DNA of 64,000 bases, taken from NCBI GenBank assembly GCA_015039465.1, contig MU130073.1, positions 157,787 to 221,786 of the forward strand. Reading direction: 5' to 3'. Below the pieces are notes generated by a model, which was given only the letters and a program-made list of their open reading frames with translations, was not told the DNA's origin and ran no database searches. The stretch is from Phlegmacium glaucopus (Eukaryota > Basidiomycota > Agaricomycetes > Agaricales > Cortinariaceae). Positions 45,382 to 57,357 of this stretch are shown here, piece after piece (within the stretch, counting starts at the first letter, position 1; each line of letters starts with the position of its first letter). The position numbers and the translations under genes were made by a program.

Positions 45382-48300
45382 GGCTCCAAAATCCACGCTG
45401 AACCTCGAGGACTTGCACGAGTCTATCGCTAACATATTCGACCAAACACAGGTATCTCTTGCGAACCACAAAAAGAACTGTGTAGCCCTATATAAACTCC
45501 ATACCAAGACAGCCGCCGTAACCCAACCAGGCAAAAATGGAAACGGATTGAAATTGGTTGGAGAGAAGGCTTTTCAGGATGTGTTTATTGATATGGTTAA
45601 TCGCATATTGGTGGTGAAGAAGGGACCTGCTAATGCGGATAGGATCGTCAAATACGTCGGATCGTATGTCAAGTTCATGAATGAGAAAGGTGTGTTCGAG
45701 CGCTCACCGCCCTGATTGGTCTTGTTGAAGGATCGTGTTGATTTTCATGTTTCTTTTAGTATCAGAAGAGAAATCTAAGACTGCTTCTTCTTCATCTGTA
45801 TCAGCATTGACAGCGAACAACCAAGAGGATGACGATGAAAATGCTACCACGAGATTCGTTTCTCGACTTCTGAACTGGCTTTTACAAGGACTGGTAGCTA
45901 AGAATAAGAATGTCCGCTATCGATGTATTCATATCGTCTCCGAGATGATCTCACATCTGGGTGAAATCGAGCAAGTAGTTTGAACCACGCCTATGGTTGG
46001 GAATCCTACAACTGACAACCTTTTTATTCCCCATTCAGTGAAGACGCTTATAATGAACTGCGGGGCAGTTTAATAGGGCGTTTGTACGATAAGGAGTCCC
46101 TTATTCGAGTACATGTCGTTGTCGCGCTTTCAAAACTCGTAGGAACCGAATCGCCAGATGAAATAGAACAAGGGGAGCAGACGATCTTGCAGATGCTACT
46201 TGACATCATATCTACTGACCCAGCTGCGTAAGATTCTACTCTATATTACTCTAGAATCTTTTCTAATATCTGAACGTTTTTAGCGAAGTCCGACGTGCCG
46301 CTCTTGTGAACATCCCTCTAGTTCCAGAAACTCTTGACGCTATCTTGGGTCGGGCACGCGATGTAGACCCAGTCACCCGTAAACTCGTCTACACGGGTGT
46401 CCTCCAGTCCAAGCTTGGACATCCACGACAATTGTCTATCGCTCAACGCGAACAGATCGTCAAAGATGGTTTGGGTGATAGGGAACCAGGTGTACGTGTA
46501 GCAGCGGGCAAACTGGTCGCGTCGTGGTTTGACACGGCCATGGCGGAGGCTCCGAGAATGGAGGAAAGGACTTGGGATGGAGATGATGGTGGTGTTATGA
46601 AAGGGCTCATTCATTTCTTGGGTCTTTTTGACGTGGTTGGTCCTGGTGAGGCTGTCGCTGTGGATGCGGTGTTGTCCATTTTCACGACACGACCTGACAT
46701 TCCGGATATATTCACATTTGAAGGTTCGTCTGTCTATCACCCTACCTGCCGATCTAAGTTTCTCGGTCAACACAGAGGAGTATTGGAAAGATTTAACATC
46801 GGAATCTGTCGTCCTTGCGCGTGTCTTTGTCGAGCACTGCGTAAACACTCAGAATGAAGCTCGACTGGAATCAGCATCTCTTCCGGTGGTCACAGCGTTT
46901 GCTTTTCACATTCAAGAAGCGTATAATGCGTTACTTGTCGTTTTACAAGACATTGAGACGGCCAAACTCTTGCGAGCTGGTCTTGAGCAGGAGGAGGAAG
47001 AGGAAGAGGAGGAATTAGATGAAGAACTCGCCAAGCGAGAAATCATCTTGGGCGAGCTGTTAAGGATGGCATTGAAACTTGATTATTCTGATGAGATTGG
47101 TCGGAGAAAAGTGTTTTCTGTCGTTAGTCTGTATTTTTTTCTTTTCTTCTTCATGCCTGCTATTGAGTTGACACTGTAATAACTTAGAGGACATGCTTGG
47201 CCATCCACAACTCCCACCCGGACTCATTGAACGCTGCTTGGATATATTGAAGGAGATTATGCCTTCAGAACGAGATCTTATCCGTGTGATTGTAGAGATC
47301 ATAGTAGAACTGCGGGAGGGCGAGGATGACGCGGAGAACGCCGATGATCAAGCATTGGTAGGCACCTACTACTTCACCATTTTGCCACGAGATAAAATCG
47401 ACTGTTTCTTCTAGATCGACGACAACCAATCGGACATCTCGCAGGCCACCATTAGGAAGGATAAATCTTCGCGCAAGACCAAAGAACGAGACGAAATGAC
47501 CGCCGAAGAACGTATGGAAGCCGATATGACGGATATTCGATGCCTTTTGCTTTGTATTGCTGTACTAGAGCGCGTCAACGGGGTGAGAATCTCACTTAGA
47601 CCAATGTCGTATCCACCTTTTGACGTTTCGACAGTCTTTTGAGGACAACTCGACTCTGGAAGGAATATTAGGCGATCTCATCATCCCGTCTGTTAAACGG
47701 AAGGAACTAGCAATGCGAGAAAAGGCCCTGGCCAGCTTGGGTTTATGTTGTCTCATCGCAAAGGTAATGCACCGCAAAAAAATGTACTATGCCTCCATGT
47801 TATCTCATATTTACTCTTTTGTATTTAGAATATGGCGCTTAACTCATTCCAGCTCTTTTTGAGTCAAGCACAGAACGCTCCAACTGAACTTAAAGTTCAG
47901 GTCTTGCGGATTATTCTGGATCTGTTGATTGTATATGATCAAGAATTCTTTTCACGATCGGAGGATGTTGTAAGTTTTTAATGCATAGTTGTCGTTCGAA
48001 TGTTGTCTTAATACTATCTCACAGGCTAAACGGATCACAGACTTTTTGCTTGAGATGCTGGATGATTCTAGTGATTCACCCGAAGCTCAAGCGGTTCTGT
48101 GTACAGGTATATGCAAGCTTCTGCTGGCGGGTATTATTACAGACCCTCGAGTAGGCTCTATACCAAATCTATTCCTACCGTCGGACTTGTTGAACTGATT
48201 TTTTTATTATGTATAGGTCTTGAGCTGCTTGGCGCTGATGTATATATCCCCAACTACGAAAGATAATCAGGAACTCCGACAATGTCTTTCGTATTTCTTC

Positions 48301-50021
48301 CCTGTGTATTCTTATTCATCACCCGAAAATCAAATCCGAGTCCAGGGAGTAGGTTTTTTTTTTCTCCTTTATGGTGACCATTTTGAGACTTCTAACACCC
48401 TTTGTGAACAGGTATTTATAATCGCTTTCGGCGGGGCTGCTCGTATGCATGAAGATTTGGATGAAGATGAAGAGATGATATCCCTTCATCAATTTGGACT
48501 TTTGATGTTGGATTGGACGAATCCACAGAAAGCTGCCGAAATGTGAGCCTCTTTTTTGTTAATCTACATGCGTTCTCATCTTATCTTCTTCATTAGAGCT
48601 GCCGTCGAGGGTGTCCGAAGCCAAGGTCCTCACGTGAATTTGGCTATTGATATCCTCATCGCATTATATGATTCTGATCGCTCAGGTACGTGGAGCGCGA
48701 TTAATCTTCTTGTATTCATGCCCCCTTACACGAGTGACAGTCGATGAACAAAAGACGCTGTGCCAACTTTTGAATCAACTTCAGATTGAACCTGGATTGG
48801 ATCTCCGAGCTATTCAAAAAATAAACATCCTCCTATCATATCATAAAGAGGTGTGACTGTTTTTTTTTTTTTTGGGTTTGTGGTTCAAATTTTGAATTTG
48901 GTTCGTTACAGCAATGTCCCTTTGAAAATACCTCAATTGAGAAGATTTTTGACCGGTTTAAGAACCGATTTTTAAAAGTCTTCGCAGATGAATTGAAGGA
49001 GATAAATCCTCTCGAATATGTGGACGACGAGTTTCGTGATGTTTACCAACGGATAGGCGTTGACGTACCAGCTGAGGGTGATAAAGAAGATCGTAGCTCT
49101 CGTTCACGCGGCAAGAGGAAGGTTGTTGTCCAAGATGCAGATGATAGGTTCGGGTTTCTCTTGGGATCCTATATTCGACAGAGTCAATGATATTTTATGG
49201 TTTTCCAGTAATGCTGAAGATGATGGACAAGCCGAGGACGAGGAGGAAGCTGCATCTGAAGATCAAACACGTCAAAGGTGGGCAGTACCACCAGACTCTT
49301 CCCATGGGTAGAATTTCATGTAATAATTAAAGCACCCCGAGTCCACCGCCTAAACAAAAGAAGAAGCAGCCTGCTACTCGTCGATCCACACGGTCTACAA
49401 GATCGACATCTCGAAGCCAGAAGCAGTACGTTATTGTATTTCCTTACAGCGCTTAAAAGTCTTATACTTTGGTCTGCTACAGAAAAGCCCAGGAGGAATC
49501 TGATTCGCAAGCATCAGGGGAAGAAAATGTCCCACCGGTGGAAACTACTCCAAAGAAAAAAGGAGTGAAGTAAGTGTCATACATTATTCACCCCTTGTTC
49601 CTTCTTCTGACCCATGCAAAAAGACGGATCCATGCCCCAGGTTCTGGTGCTTTAAACTCACCCGCGAATCGCAAGAAAACCCGAGTGAAAGGCCCCAAGT
49701 AAGTCTCTCTGGTCTTGCGGCCAGATCTGTTAACAATGATTACTCTTCTGGCACTACAGAAAGTCATTGCCAACGGAAGCTACCCCCACAAATACGGATA
49801 GCGAAAGCCCTCCTACGACCCCCACTAAAAGAAGTACTCGACAAACAAGATCACGGAAAAGTAAAGGACGTTCACTCGCTGTTACCGAGTCACCTCCTGC
49901 ATCGTCGGATGGTGACGCCGCCGAAGGCAGTGACAATGCAGCAGAGGTGGAACCCACGCCAATGGCAAGAAGATTGACGTCATCCCACCCAGTCTCGTCT
50001 GATGATTTTGGAGGCTATTAG
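45380..50021 (+). CDS. condensin subunit 3 (Cnd3/Ycg1/CAP-G), HEAT-repeat protein
   Basis: Non-SMC HEAT-repeat subunit of condensin, which binds DNA and helps compact mitotic chromosomes. Many exons. The first four (45380-45689, 45760-45970, 46039-46227, 46284-46723) join in phase and encode TTRFVSRLLNWLLQGLVAKN, KNVRYRCIHIVSEMISHLGE and RGSLIGRLYDKESLIRVHVV, the N-terminal HEAT array. The second intron fits only with a GCAAGT donor (45971), restoring GEIDEDAYNEL. Later exons encode LLRMALKLDYSDEIGRRK, KELAMREKALASLGLCCLIA and GFGLL-type segments such as LHQFGLLMLDWTNP, of the C-terminal Cnd3 domain. The last about 250 residues are Lys/Arg/Ser/Pro-rich and disordered (RRSTRSTRS, KRSTRQTRSRK), probably for nuclear import or DNA contact. 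Confidence 0.9.
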
Positions 50022-50737
50022 AAGTTCAAGGTTGATTTTAATTATTTTAAATTGGATTATATATCTATGTCATCGTTTTGTCTATTATTTAACTTTTTTT
50101 GAAAAACTGTACATTTCTATGTAATGACTGGTTGTTTACTTCTTGATACGAACATGAGAATAGCAGCAGGATGAGCATTGATGAAGTGGTTGCCATGGCC
50201 TCAATCTCATATCGGATGTTAATTCAAGTTCAGATTCACTATAAAATATTAGATCGTCAAGGGACTTTGAAAAACACGAAGAATGTCTTGAGTTGGAGCG
50301 AAGTATATCATAAACGCCTTTACCAGGATCTCTTGCATCGTAATCCAAAATCGCTGGTCATCAGATCTATTGTAGCTGTGCTAGGACTGGCAACGCCCCA
50401 ACTTAAAAATATACACCAAGTGACTGTCACACAGGAACAATGGACATTCATAAGGCGTTTGAAGTATAAGTAGTATGTAGTTCCTTTCAAGTTCCTCACC
50501 ATGATTCTATCCATCGATAATACTTTTTATCTCATTCGACCTTTTGGCTTCAAAATGGTATATTTCAATAACTAATGGTAAGAAAAAATCATCCATACTA
50601 ATAAATACCGATTGAATCTTGTAGGCAATGAAGGAGACCATATCAAAATCATCACCTTTGACCGGCTCTGCAGAAATTTTTCACCGACGATGTTCAGAAA
50701 ATCAAGAAAGATAGTAGATTACACATACGTTCTTGGT

Positions 50738-50790
50738 GTTATTGGGGTCCATTGTATGATTGTGGCCCACATACAATGGACCCCAATAAC
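50738..50790. repeat. hairpin, 21-bp perfect arms, 11-nt loop
   Basis: Arms 50738-50758 and 50770-50790 are perfect complements (core TTGGGGTCCATTGTATG). The loop is ATTGTGGCCCA. No T-run follows as in a terminator. Confidence 0.85.
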
Positions 50791-50888
50791 CGCCCACATG
50801 ATGTCGGAGTTAATGTTGTGGGCGGGGATTCAAGCGAAGCAAACCTTAAATATGTTGTGCACGATTTACTGACGGTGTATATTGCAGG

Positions 50889-50934
50889 ACAAATGACTCA
50901 TTCCCATCGATCTCGATGGGAATGAGTCATTTGT
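50889..50934. repeat. hairpin, 22-bp perfect arms, 2-nt loop
   Basis: Arms 50889-50910 and 50913-50934 are perfect complements (core GACTCATTCCCATCGA) separated only by TC. As DNA it can extrude as a cruciform; as RNA it would fold into a tight stem. Confidence 0.88.
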
Positions 50935-52905
50935 AGCATGGCAAGCATGCTTCGTTGCGTGTGTTTAAAAGGTGCTATTAAATGTCAGGATCAACCAGAT
51001 GCAGATGCCTCAGGGCCTCATACACATGATATATTCGTATTTCTTGACTAGTCCTGATACCCTCCCATGCAAAAGTTCTCTGATATATTACATTGGCCTC
51101 TCACTTTGAACTGAAATGACACTCTGACAAAAATAGATGACCTTCCGCATGGCGCAGGGCTTCCAATTCGTAAGTTATCGCGGCGCGACGTTGCGCTCTT
51201 CCCTTCAGAACCTTGAGTATTTGAGTGCTTATTTCGGGTGATTTACCGTAATGTAACTCAAATTATGCTGATTTACACCAAACCGGCTCGGGTTCAACGT
51301 CAGCTCATTTATCCATGCTCGGGACCCAGGCTCCTTTACGGCGCTATGACTTTCTAGTAACCCAGGTCCGCTTCTCCCGCTGTCACGCTCAAGCTCATAG
51401 CTCTTCTCTTCTTTGCCTATTTTGTAGTAGTTTGTAGTTGATAGCTAAATGATCCAATTAAAATCCACATCAGATGTAATCGAATTTCCACTCGGCTTCA
51501 TATCCATCTATCGCCTAACTGTCAAAAACCTCGAATAAAGTGCAGATAGTCACCCGATTGTGCCTTTCTCCAAGGGGGAACCGGGATTGCAAAAATTACC
51601 CGTGGTAGGTAAATTTTTTAAGGGCTAGAGGCCTGCTGAGGCCTGGCCCCCCTTCCTTGCCCCTTCCCCCAAATAAGATATGTTCCTGCCCAAAATAGTA
51701 ATTCTCTATGATGGGAAATCCTCTGAGAACATATCTCACAATGTATTTACTATCACCAAAAGCCGGTCAGGATGGCCTCACAGGCGCCCGTCAAATTTAA
51801 TTTAATTTACCTTACAAACAATGGCCCAGATGGCCCTAAATATCTGGTTTCAGAAAAAAAATTAAGGCCCCTACCTCTCACCCTTGCCTTTCTCTCGAGT
51901 CTCTACTAAACAATCTGCACCTTCAAAATCTTAAATTTTCACCCCCAAGATCAAAATATCTCGCTCATTTCATTCCTATTACTTATTTGATTTCATCACA
52001 CACACAGCGCCGTCGTAACGGTCGTAAATTAGCTTCGCATCTGCATCATAGGCTCACAGATACTCTGAACCTATTAACCGAAAAGGTTGAAGAAGAAACT
52101 TGACTGTTGATTATATTTACTAAAGTAGATGGTGTCATGCCCGAGCGGTAGCCGGCGTGTGCGGCAAGCCACATATTCGAGCATCCCCCAGCTTGAATCC
52201 GAGTCCTCGAATATATTTATCTTCGTGCCATTCCATACGTGCCATCTAAGCTCGGTAAGTTGCTATCAAGCCTGAAATTAGCTTTCAATGTCAGGTTTAT
52301 TTATTTGTTCGATCCTTATACTGTTTGTACTTCTTAGCTCGACTTCAAGTTGAAACAACACGGTGGTAAAATCAGTGAAAACCCAAACGACGCTACTCCC
52401 CAACCATGAATCAGATAGGATAAAGATCACCGCTTGTGATACAAATCCTCCAAGTCTTTTTAGGTTCCTCCAGGTCCAGGCAGCTCTCTTCTACATACAT
52501 CATGCTAGCCTTCAGATGGCGAATCCACAAGCTATTTTTCTCAAGGATTGGGAGCGTAACAGGTTAACGCCTAGCTCCGTCGAAGATTGGGGGCGTTCAG
52601 ACCAATAATAAGTACCATAATTCTTTTCTCATCCCTAAAGATGATCTCAATGGTGTTTTAAAGCGTAACGCAGAGCAAGTCTCACCGAATTTAACCACTG
52701 GTCCAAGCACTGGTCACTGGTCAGCCAACTTTCCATAAAACATGGCTTCAATAAAACCACCTGGTAGCGGGCCTCATTGGTCACGAGCCTACAAAGAGAA
52801 CATATAAATATATCGGCGTCGGCACGATTTCCATATTTATATGGCCACCAATCTCCTATAACAGACCTAATGATAAAGTGATGACAATCGATCACTATAT
52901 ATAAG

Positions 52906-54027
52906 ATGACCACCTACGTCCACGGGAGCTGCCATTGTCGCCTGAACGAATTTCGTGTTGCATTCCCAACAGCGTCCCTCCCAACCTCTCATGCTCTTTG
53001 TCATTGCAAATTCTGCCGACACTGTACAGGTCAGATGGCGGCCTTTCATGTCAATATCGAGGGTACACCACTCAGAAGGACCACCGATGAAAGTATGGAT
53101 CTTGGAGACCTTACCGCGTATCAAACTTCAGATTCTACGAGGATGACCAGATATTTCTGTGTAGGCTGTGGTGCACATTTATTTCACCAAGTCGGCGGTG
53201 AATCCCCATACTGGTGCGTTGCGGTGGGAGCGTTAGATAAGACAGAGGGGATTGTGGAAATTGGGTGCCACATATACGTCGCTAGTACGTTCGATGGGGG
53301 ATTGGCAGATCATCTGAAGGAGATTGACGGCGTTGAATTACCGAGGTATTCAAAAGGACCGTTGAGTGATACCGTTGCTTTGGGATGGCATGGAGAGAGC
53401 CAGGATGACAATGTATTAAAAGACGAGGGAGAGGAGCAGCTGCAAGCCTACTGTCATTGTGGAGCCGTCAAGTTTTCCATAACTCCACCGTCGCAGGAGT
53501 CATTCTTGCCGACAGCAGGCTATCCTGACTTACTCTTCCCTTATGATGTAACCCATCTCTCTATTTTGCAAAACACCTCGGACGAGAAATGGTGGCTGCG
53601 ACCAGTAGGCACCGACAAACCTACGAAATACCTTGCAGGACATTGCATGTGCAGCTTCTGTCGGCTGTCGAGCGGATTCCAGATTCAGAGTTGGGGTTTC
53701 ATACCCATTGTGAATATCGTCCAACCGCACACGTTCATTCCGATCAATTTAGGGGTCGAGGAGCAGCGGCCCAAGGGCCTGAAGCAGTATATTTCTAGTC
53801 CTGGACGATATCGCGAGTTCTGTGGGACGTGTGGTGCAACAGTGTTTTGGTGGGACTTGCAAAGACCGGATTTGATAGATGTTTCGATCGGCTTATTCGA
53901 TGAAGCTCATAACGGGGCCAGAGCAGAGGATTGGTTGGAGTGGCACAGAGCACGAGTGAGTTTCTCGGAGAAGGCGTTGAGTCTTGCAAATGCAAAAAGC
54001 TTACTAGCGGGATTAAATCAAAATTAG
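52906..54027 (+). CDS. GFA/CENP-V domain protein with two Mss4-like zinc domains, copy 1
   Basis: 373-residue single-exon protein made of two GFA-type (glutathione-dependent formaldehyde-activating / CENP-V) zinc folds. Domain 1 has GSCHCRLNEF, CHCKFCRHCTG and CVGCGAHLF. Domain 2 has AYCHCGAVKF, CMCSFCRLSSGF and CGTCGATVFWW. These supply the zinc ligands of each fold. The family name comes from bacterial Gfa, but most fungal members have no proven activity, so a formaldehyde role is only a possibility. No signal peptide. A paralog follows directly at 54089, in the same direction and 61 bp away. Confidence 0.85.
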   Translation: MTTYVHGSCHCRLNEFRVAFPTASLPTSHALCHCKFCRHCTGQMAAFHVNIEGTPLRRTTDESMDLGDLTAYQTSDSTRMTRYFCVGCGAHLFHQVGGESPYWCVAVGALDKTEGIVEIGCHIYVASTFDGGLADHLKEIDGVELPRYSKGPLSDTVALGWHGESQDDNVLKDEGEEQLQAYCHCGAVKFSITPPSQESFLPTAGYPDLLFPYDVTHLSILQNTSDEKWWLRPVGTDKPTKYLAGHCMCSFCRLSSGFQIQSWGFIPIVNIVQPHTFIPINLGVEEQRPKGLKQYISSPGRYREFCGTCGATVFWWDLQRPDLIDVSIGLFDEAHNGARAEDWLEWHRARVSFSEKALSLANAKSLLAGLNQN

Positions 54028-54088
54028 GAAACAGGTTTCATCTTTGTCAAGGGCATAACAGCCGTCTACATACGAAACCATTTTATAA

Positions 54089-55228
54089 ATGTCTCCATCA
54101 CGTTTCCAGATGTACACTGAGGTGAAAGCATTCTGTCACTGTGGTATTAACACTTTTCGAGTCAGGTTCGATCAGAGTCTGGTTCCATTCTCGAGCGAGC
54201 TTTGTCACTGCAATACATGCCGCCATGTTACTGGCGAAATGGCTTTTTATCATGTCCCAATCAAAGGCCGACCCTTGGTTGGTTCCCTCGGCGACACCTT
54301 TGTCGAAGAGAGAGATCTCAAGGGTTATCGAGTTTCTCCAGACACCATGCGGTATTTCTGTGATCGGTGTTCAGCAAAAATGTTTATGTGCAAGAACGGA
54401 ACGGCCTGGTATGTCTCTGGAGGAGTACTTGAAAGAACGGAAGGGATCGTGGAGTTGGGTTGTCACGTCCACGTTGCTGAAACTAAGGATGGAGGAATTA
54501 GTGATCAGTTGCCAACGGTGGATGGGGTAGACCTTCCCAGATACTCGGCTGAAGAAGGAAGTGAGGAGTTGCCTATGGGTTGGAGGTCGGAGACGCTCAA
54601 GAGTAAACAAGAATCGGCGCGGATAGATTGTTTGAACGCTTACTGTCAGTGCAGGGCTATCAGGATATACATCACACGTCCGAACCAACTCTCGATTATG
54701 CCTAGGGCGCCTTATCCTCATGTAATCTACCCGGTTCACACCCGCCTTTCGACCATCCATAATATCAAGGATGAGAAGTGGTGGCTAGCTGGCGACAATG
54801 ACAAGTTCCCGACCAAGTATCTAGCTAGCCACTGCGTCTGTATTCACTGCAGGCGAGAAAGTGGCTTCGATATTCAAAGCTGGGCTTTCGTGTCAACGGC
54901 AAACGTCTTTGAATTTGGTTCACAGAGGCATATCAATTTATCTCAGGATGATCCCTGTCGTCCGAAAGGTCTCAAGCAATATCTTTCGAGTCCGGGTCGG
55001 TATGGCGAATTTTGCGGCACATGTGGTGCTACTGTGTTTTGGTGGCAAGCCGGGAGACCAGATATCATCGATATCTCTGTGGGTTTACTGGATCAGGACC
55101 AAGACGGGGTTAGGGCAGAGGGATGGTTGAAATGGCACAAGGAGAGGGTGGGATTTGCAGAAGATACGAAGGTTGGACGGTCGACCATTGAAGGACTAGT
55201 GTATGGTATGGCCAAATTCAAGGGATAG
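54089..55228 (+). CDS. GFA/CENP-V domain protein with two Mss4-like zinc domains, copy 2
   Basis: 379-residue single-exon paralog of the preceding gene with the same two-domain plan. Domain 1 has AFCHCGINTF, CHCNTCRHVTGEMAF and CDRCSAKMF. Domain 2 has AYCQCRAIRI, CVCIHCRRESGF and CGTCGATVFWW. The second domain reads CQCRA where copy 1 has CHCGA, so the glycine after the first cysteine pair is lost, but the cysteines remain. The start at 54089 (MSPSRFQMYTEV) has an alternative Met seven codons later. The two genes differ at most positions outside motifs, so the duplication is old. Confidence 0.84.
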   Translation: MSPSRFQMYTEVKAFCHCGINTFRVRFDQSLVPFSSELCHCNTCRHVTGEMAFYHVPIKGRPLVGSLGDTFVEERDLKGYRVSPDTMRYFCDRCSAKMFMCKNGTAWYVSGGVLERTEGIVELGCHVHVAETKDGGISDQLPTVDGVDLPRYSAEEGSEELPMGWRSETLKSKQESARIDCLNAYCQCRAIRIYITRPNQLSIMPRAPYPHVIYPVHTRLSTIHNIKDEKWWLAGDNDKFPTKYLASHCVCIHCRRESGFDIQSWAFVSTANVFEFGSQRHINLSQDDPCRPKGLKQYLSSPGRYGEFCGTCGATVFWWQAGRPDIIDISVGLLDQDQDGVRAEGWLKWHKERVGFAEDTKVGRSTIEGLVYGMAKFKG

Positions 55229-55406
55229 ATTACTGTTGTTTGTTTCTAAAGGCGATAGGCTATACATACATCCATCTGCCAGGTTCTAGGTTTGCCATTG
55301 TCGTTGTCAATAAAACTTCCTTCCTTCCTTCCTAGAATCCTGGCCATTCGTCTGCTTGTAATTTGGCGGCCCTAGGGCCTTGCAAGTTTGCAACACAACC
55401 ACTTTT

Positions 55407-57357
55407 ATGGCGACTAAGGAGGACCAAGAGACATTGCGTCTCCTCGTTCAACATGTCTCTCGGGCATTTTACGAGTCCAAGTACACCATCATCATGGACC
55501 AACTTGCCCGACATCCTGTGTAAGTATCTGAACGTGTGGCATTGCTGTCCTTACATGTTCATAAATGGCCTTTCTTGGCCACTGATCTCACCCCTTGATT
55601 TTTACACTCCATCACCCTTCTCCCCCACCCTTGTTATGCACGCCTGACACATATTTGCCGCTCTCTAGCCTCAAAGACGATGATCTGGCAGGGAGAATGG
55701 GCCTCCAGCCTAAAGAGCTTAATAAGGTCATCGCAGTCTTGTCGAATGACTCATTAGTCAAAATGTGAGCAGTTTAATTGTTCTCTATCTCGACCCAAGC
55801 TCAATGCGTCTTTGTCTTCTGAAGTTACCGTCAAAATGAGCTGAAGGAGGGTGCTCAGCGGTCAGTCGGAAAGCAATATTACTACATCGACTACGAGCAC
55901 TTCTGCAACGTCGTAAAATGGAGAATTGCAAGGATGAGAAGTATCATCGATACTGGCCTTCGTAATGTTCGCCCTTTTTCAAATCTGCCATCGGTAATTG
56001 TGACTTTCCATACTCTTAGGAACTTATGAATAAAGGCTACATCTGCCCCCAATGCAAACAGTCTTATTCTCCTCTCGAAGTTGACAAGCTCATGGACTTT
56101 ACACGGAATGCGTTAATTTGTGAGATATGTCACGCGGAGGTGGTAGATAACGAGAACGCAGAGAGTGTACAGGGCAGCCAGGATCGAATGCAACGGTTCA
56201 ATCATCAGATGCGGTTCATCCGGGAGGGTTTGCAGAAGAGTGAAGCAATGGTGTTACCTGCGTATGTCTTGCTATGCTCTTCCTTAAGCCTTTTTTGATA
56301 GTCATTTTTTCCGTAGGTTTGACGTCGCTGCTTGGGTGAAAAATAACCCTAGCGAGTCGGACAAACAAAAGGCGGCTCAATCAGGTTCAGGTCTGAAAGT
56401 CGCCGGTTCAGATCCGAACAAGAAAGAGGATGAAGGTGTTGGTGTTATGCTGGTCATGGACAAGGATGAAAGCACGCGGAGGCAGGAGAGAGATGCTGAG
56501 GCGGATCTCAAAAGGCAACAGAATGCTCTACCGGCGTGGCATCTGAAGAGTACAATTACGGGTGATCTGACAGCGCTGGGGGTAAAGGAGAGTGCTAGAG
56601 CGGAAAACTCGGTGAATGGATCGGTGCAAGTCTCCAATGATGATATTTTGAAGGGGCTTGGAGTCGTTGGTGGTTCTTCAAAGCAGCAGCAACAACAACA
56701 ACCTGTGATAAACTTGGTTGAAGATGTGAAACCAACGATAAATCGTGAATCGGATCGTACGCGTTCTTCATCTTTTACCTAGTCTTCATTCTGATCTGAT
56801 TATTTTAATTTTCAGTCTATGATCAGTACTATGCATCTCTTGCAGCTTCCTCTGCTGCGGTGTCTGCTCTGCCCACGCCGACAGCTCAGAGTGCATTGGG
56901 CAGCTCTGATTCTGGCGATTTCGGGTATGACGAGGAAGAAGATCGGAAGCCTTCTGTGCAGTATCTTGATTCTTTGAATGCCTACCGTAAACGATCACGC
57001 TCTCACGAGGATGTTGGCTCAGCTGCGAAAATCAAACAAGTCAAAGTTGATTCTACAGAAGGCCTTTATGGCATTGGCAATGGTTTAGGGGTAGTGATCA
57101 ATGGCTATACGCCAGAGAACGGGATTGAGGTCGAGCAAGATGCGGTCATGGTTGAGGATGTGCCACCGTTACCCGAGGATGATCCTATGGTGTATGGTAC
57201 GGCCACTTTCCTTTTTTTCTATTCTCAGTTTCTTCTGAATGCTTTACTAGTTAATGGCGCTCCCAAACCTTACTCACAGGTGACTGAAGATGATCATGAG
57301 CTAATGACACCTGAGGAATATACGGCGTTTTTTAATATTCTGCAAGCACGTTCGTAA
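55407..57357 (+). CDS. transcription initiation factor IIE, alpha subunit (Tfa1)
   Basis: General RNA polymerase II factor that recruits and regulates TFIIH at promoters. The start at 55407 gives MATKEDQETLRLLVQHVSRA, then a winged-helix domain spread over short exons (LKDDDLAGRMGLQPKELNKV, KQYYYIDYEHFCNVVKWRI). A zinc ribbon follows, with CPQC and CEIC 30 or so residues apart. The C-terminal half is charged and Gln-rich. It ends with an acidic segment (VEDVPPLPEDDPMV) and TPEEYTAFFNILQ, as usual for TFIIE-alpha. Introns are about 50-80 nt. The predicted length is close to fungal homologs and no break was seen. Confidence 0.9.

Larger units (their letters stand above)
50022..52905. other. 2.9-kb gene-free stretch with hairpins
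   Basis: No credible protein gene. It contains two near-perfect hairpins (50738-50790, 50889-50934), a weak tRNA-like segment near 52128-52233, and short AATTTAATTT-type repeats near 51795-51810. The base composition is mixed. This is the longest gene-free interval in the housekeeping part. Confidence 0.5.

Noticed and set aside
48850..48880. Poly-T run as a terminator
   Set aside because: It is part of a short intron between condensin exons, upstream of the acceptor.
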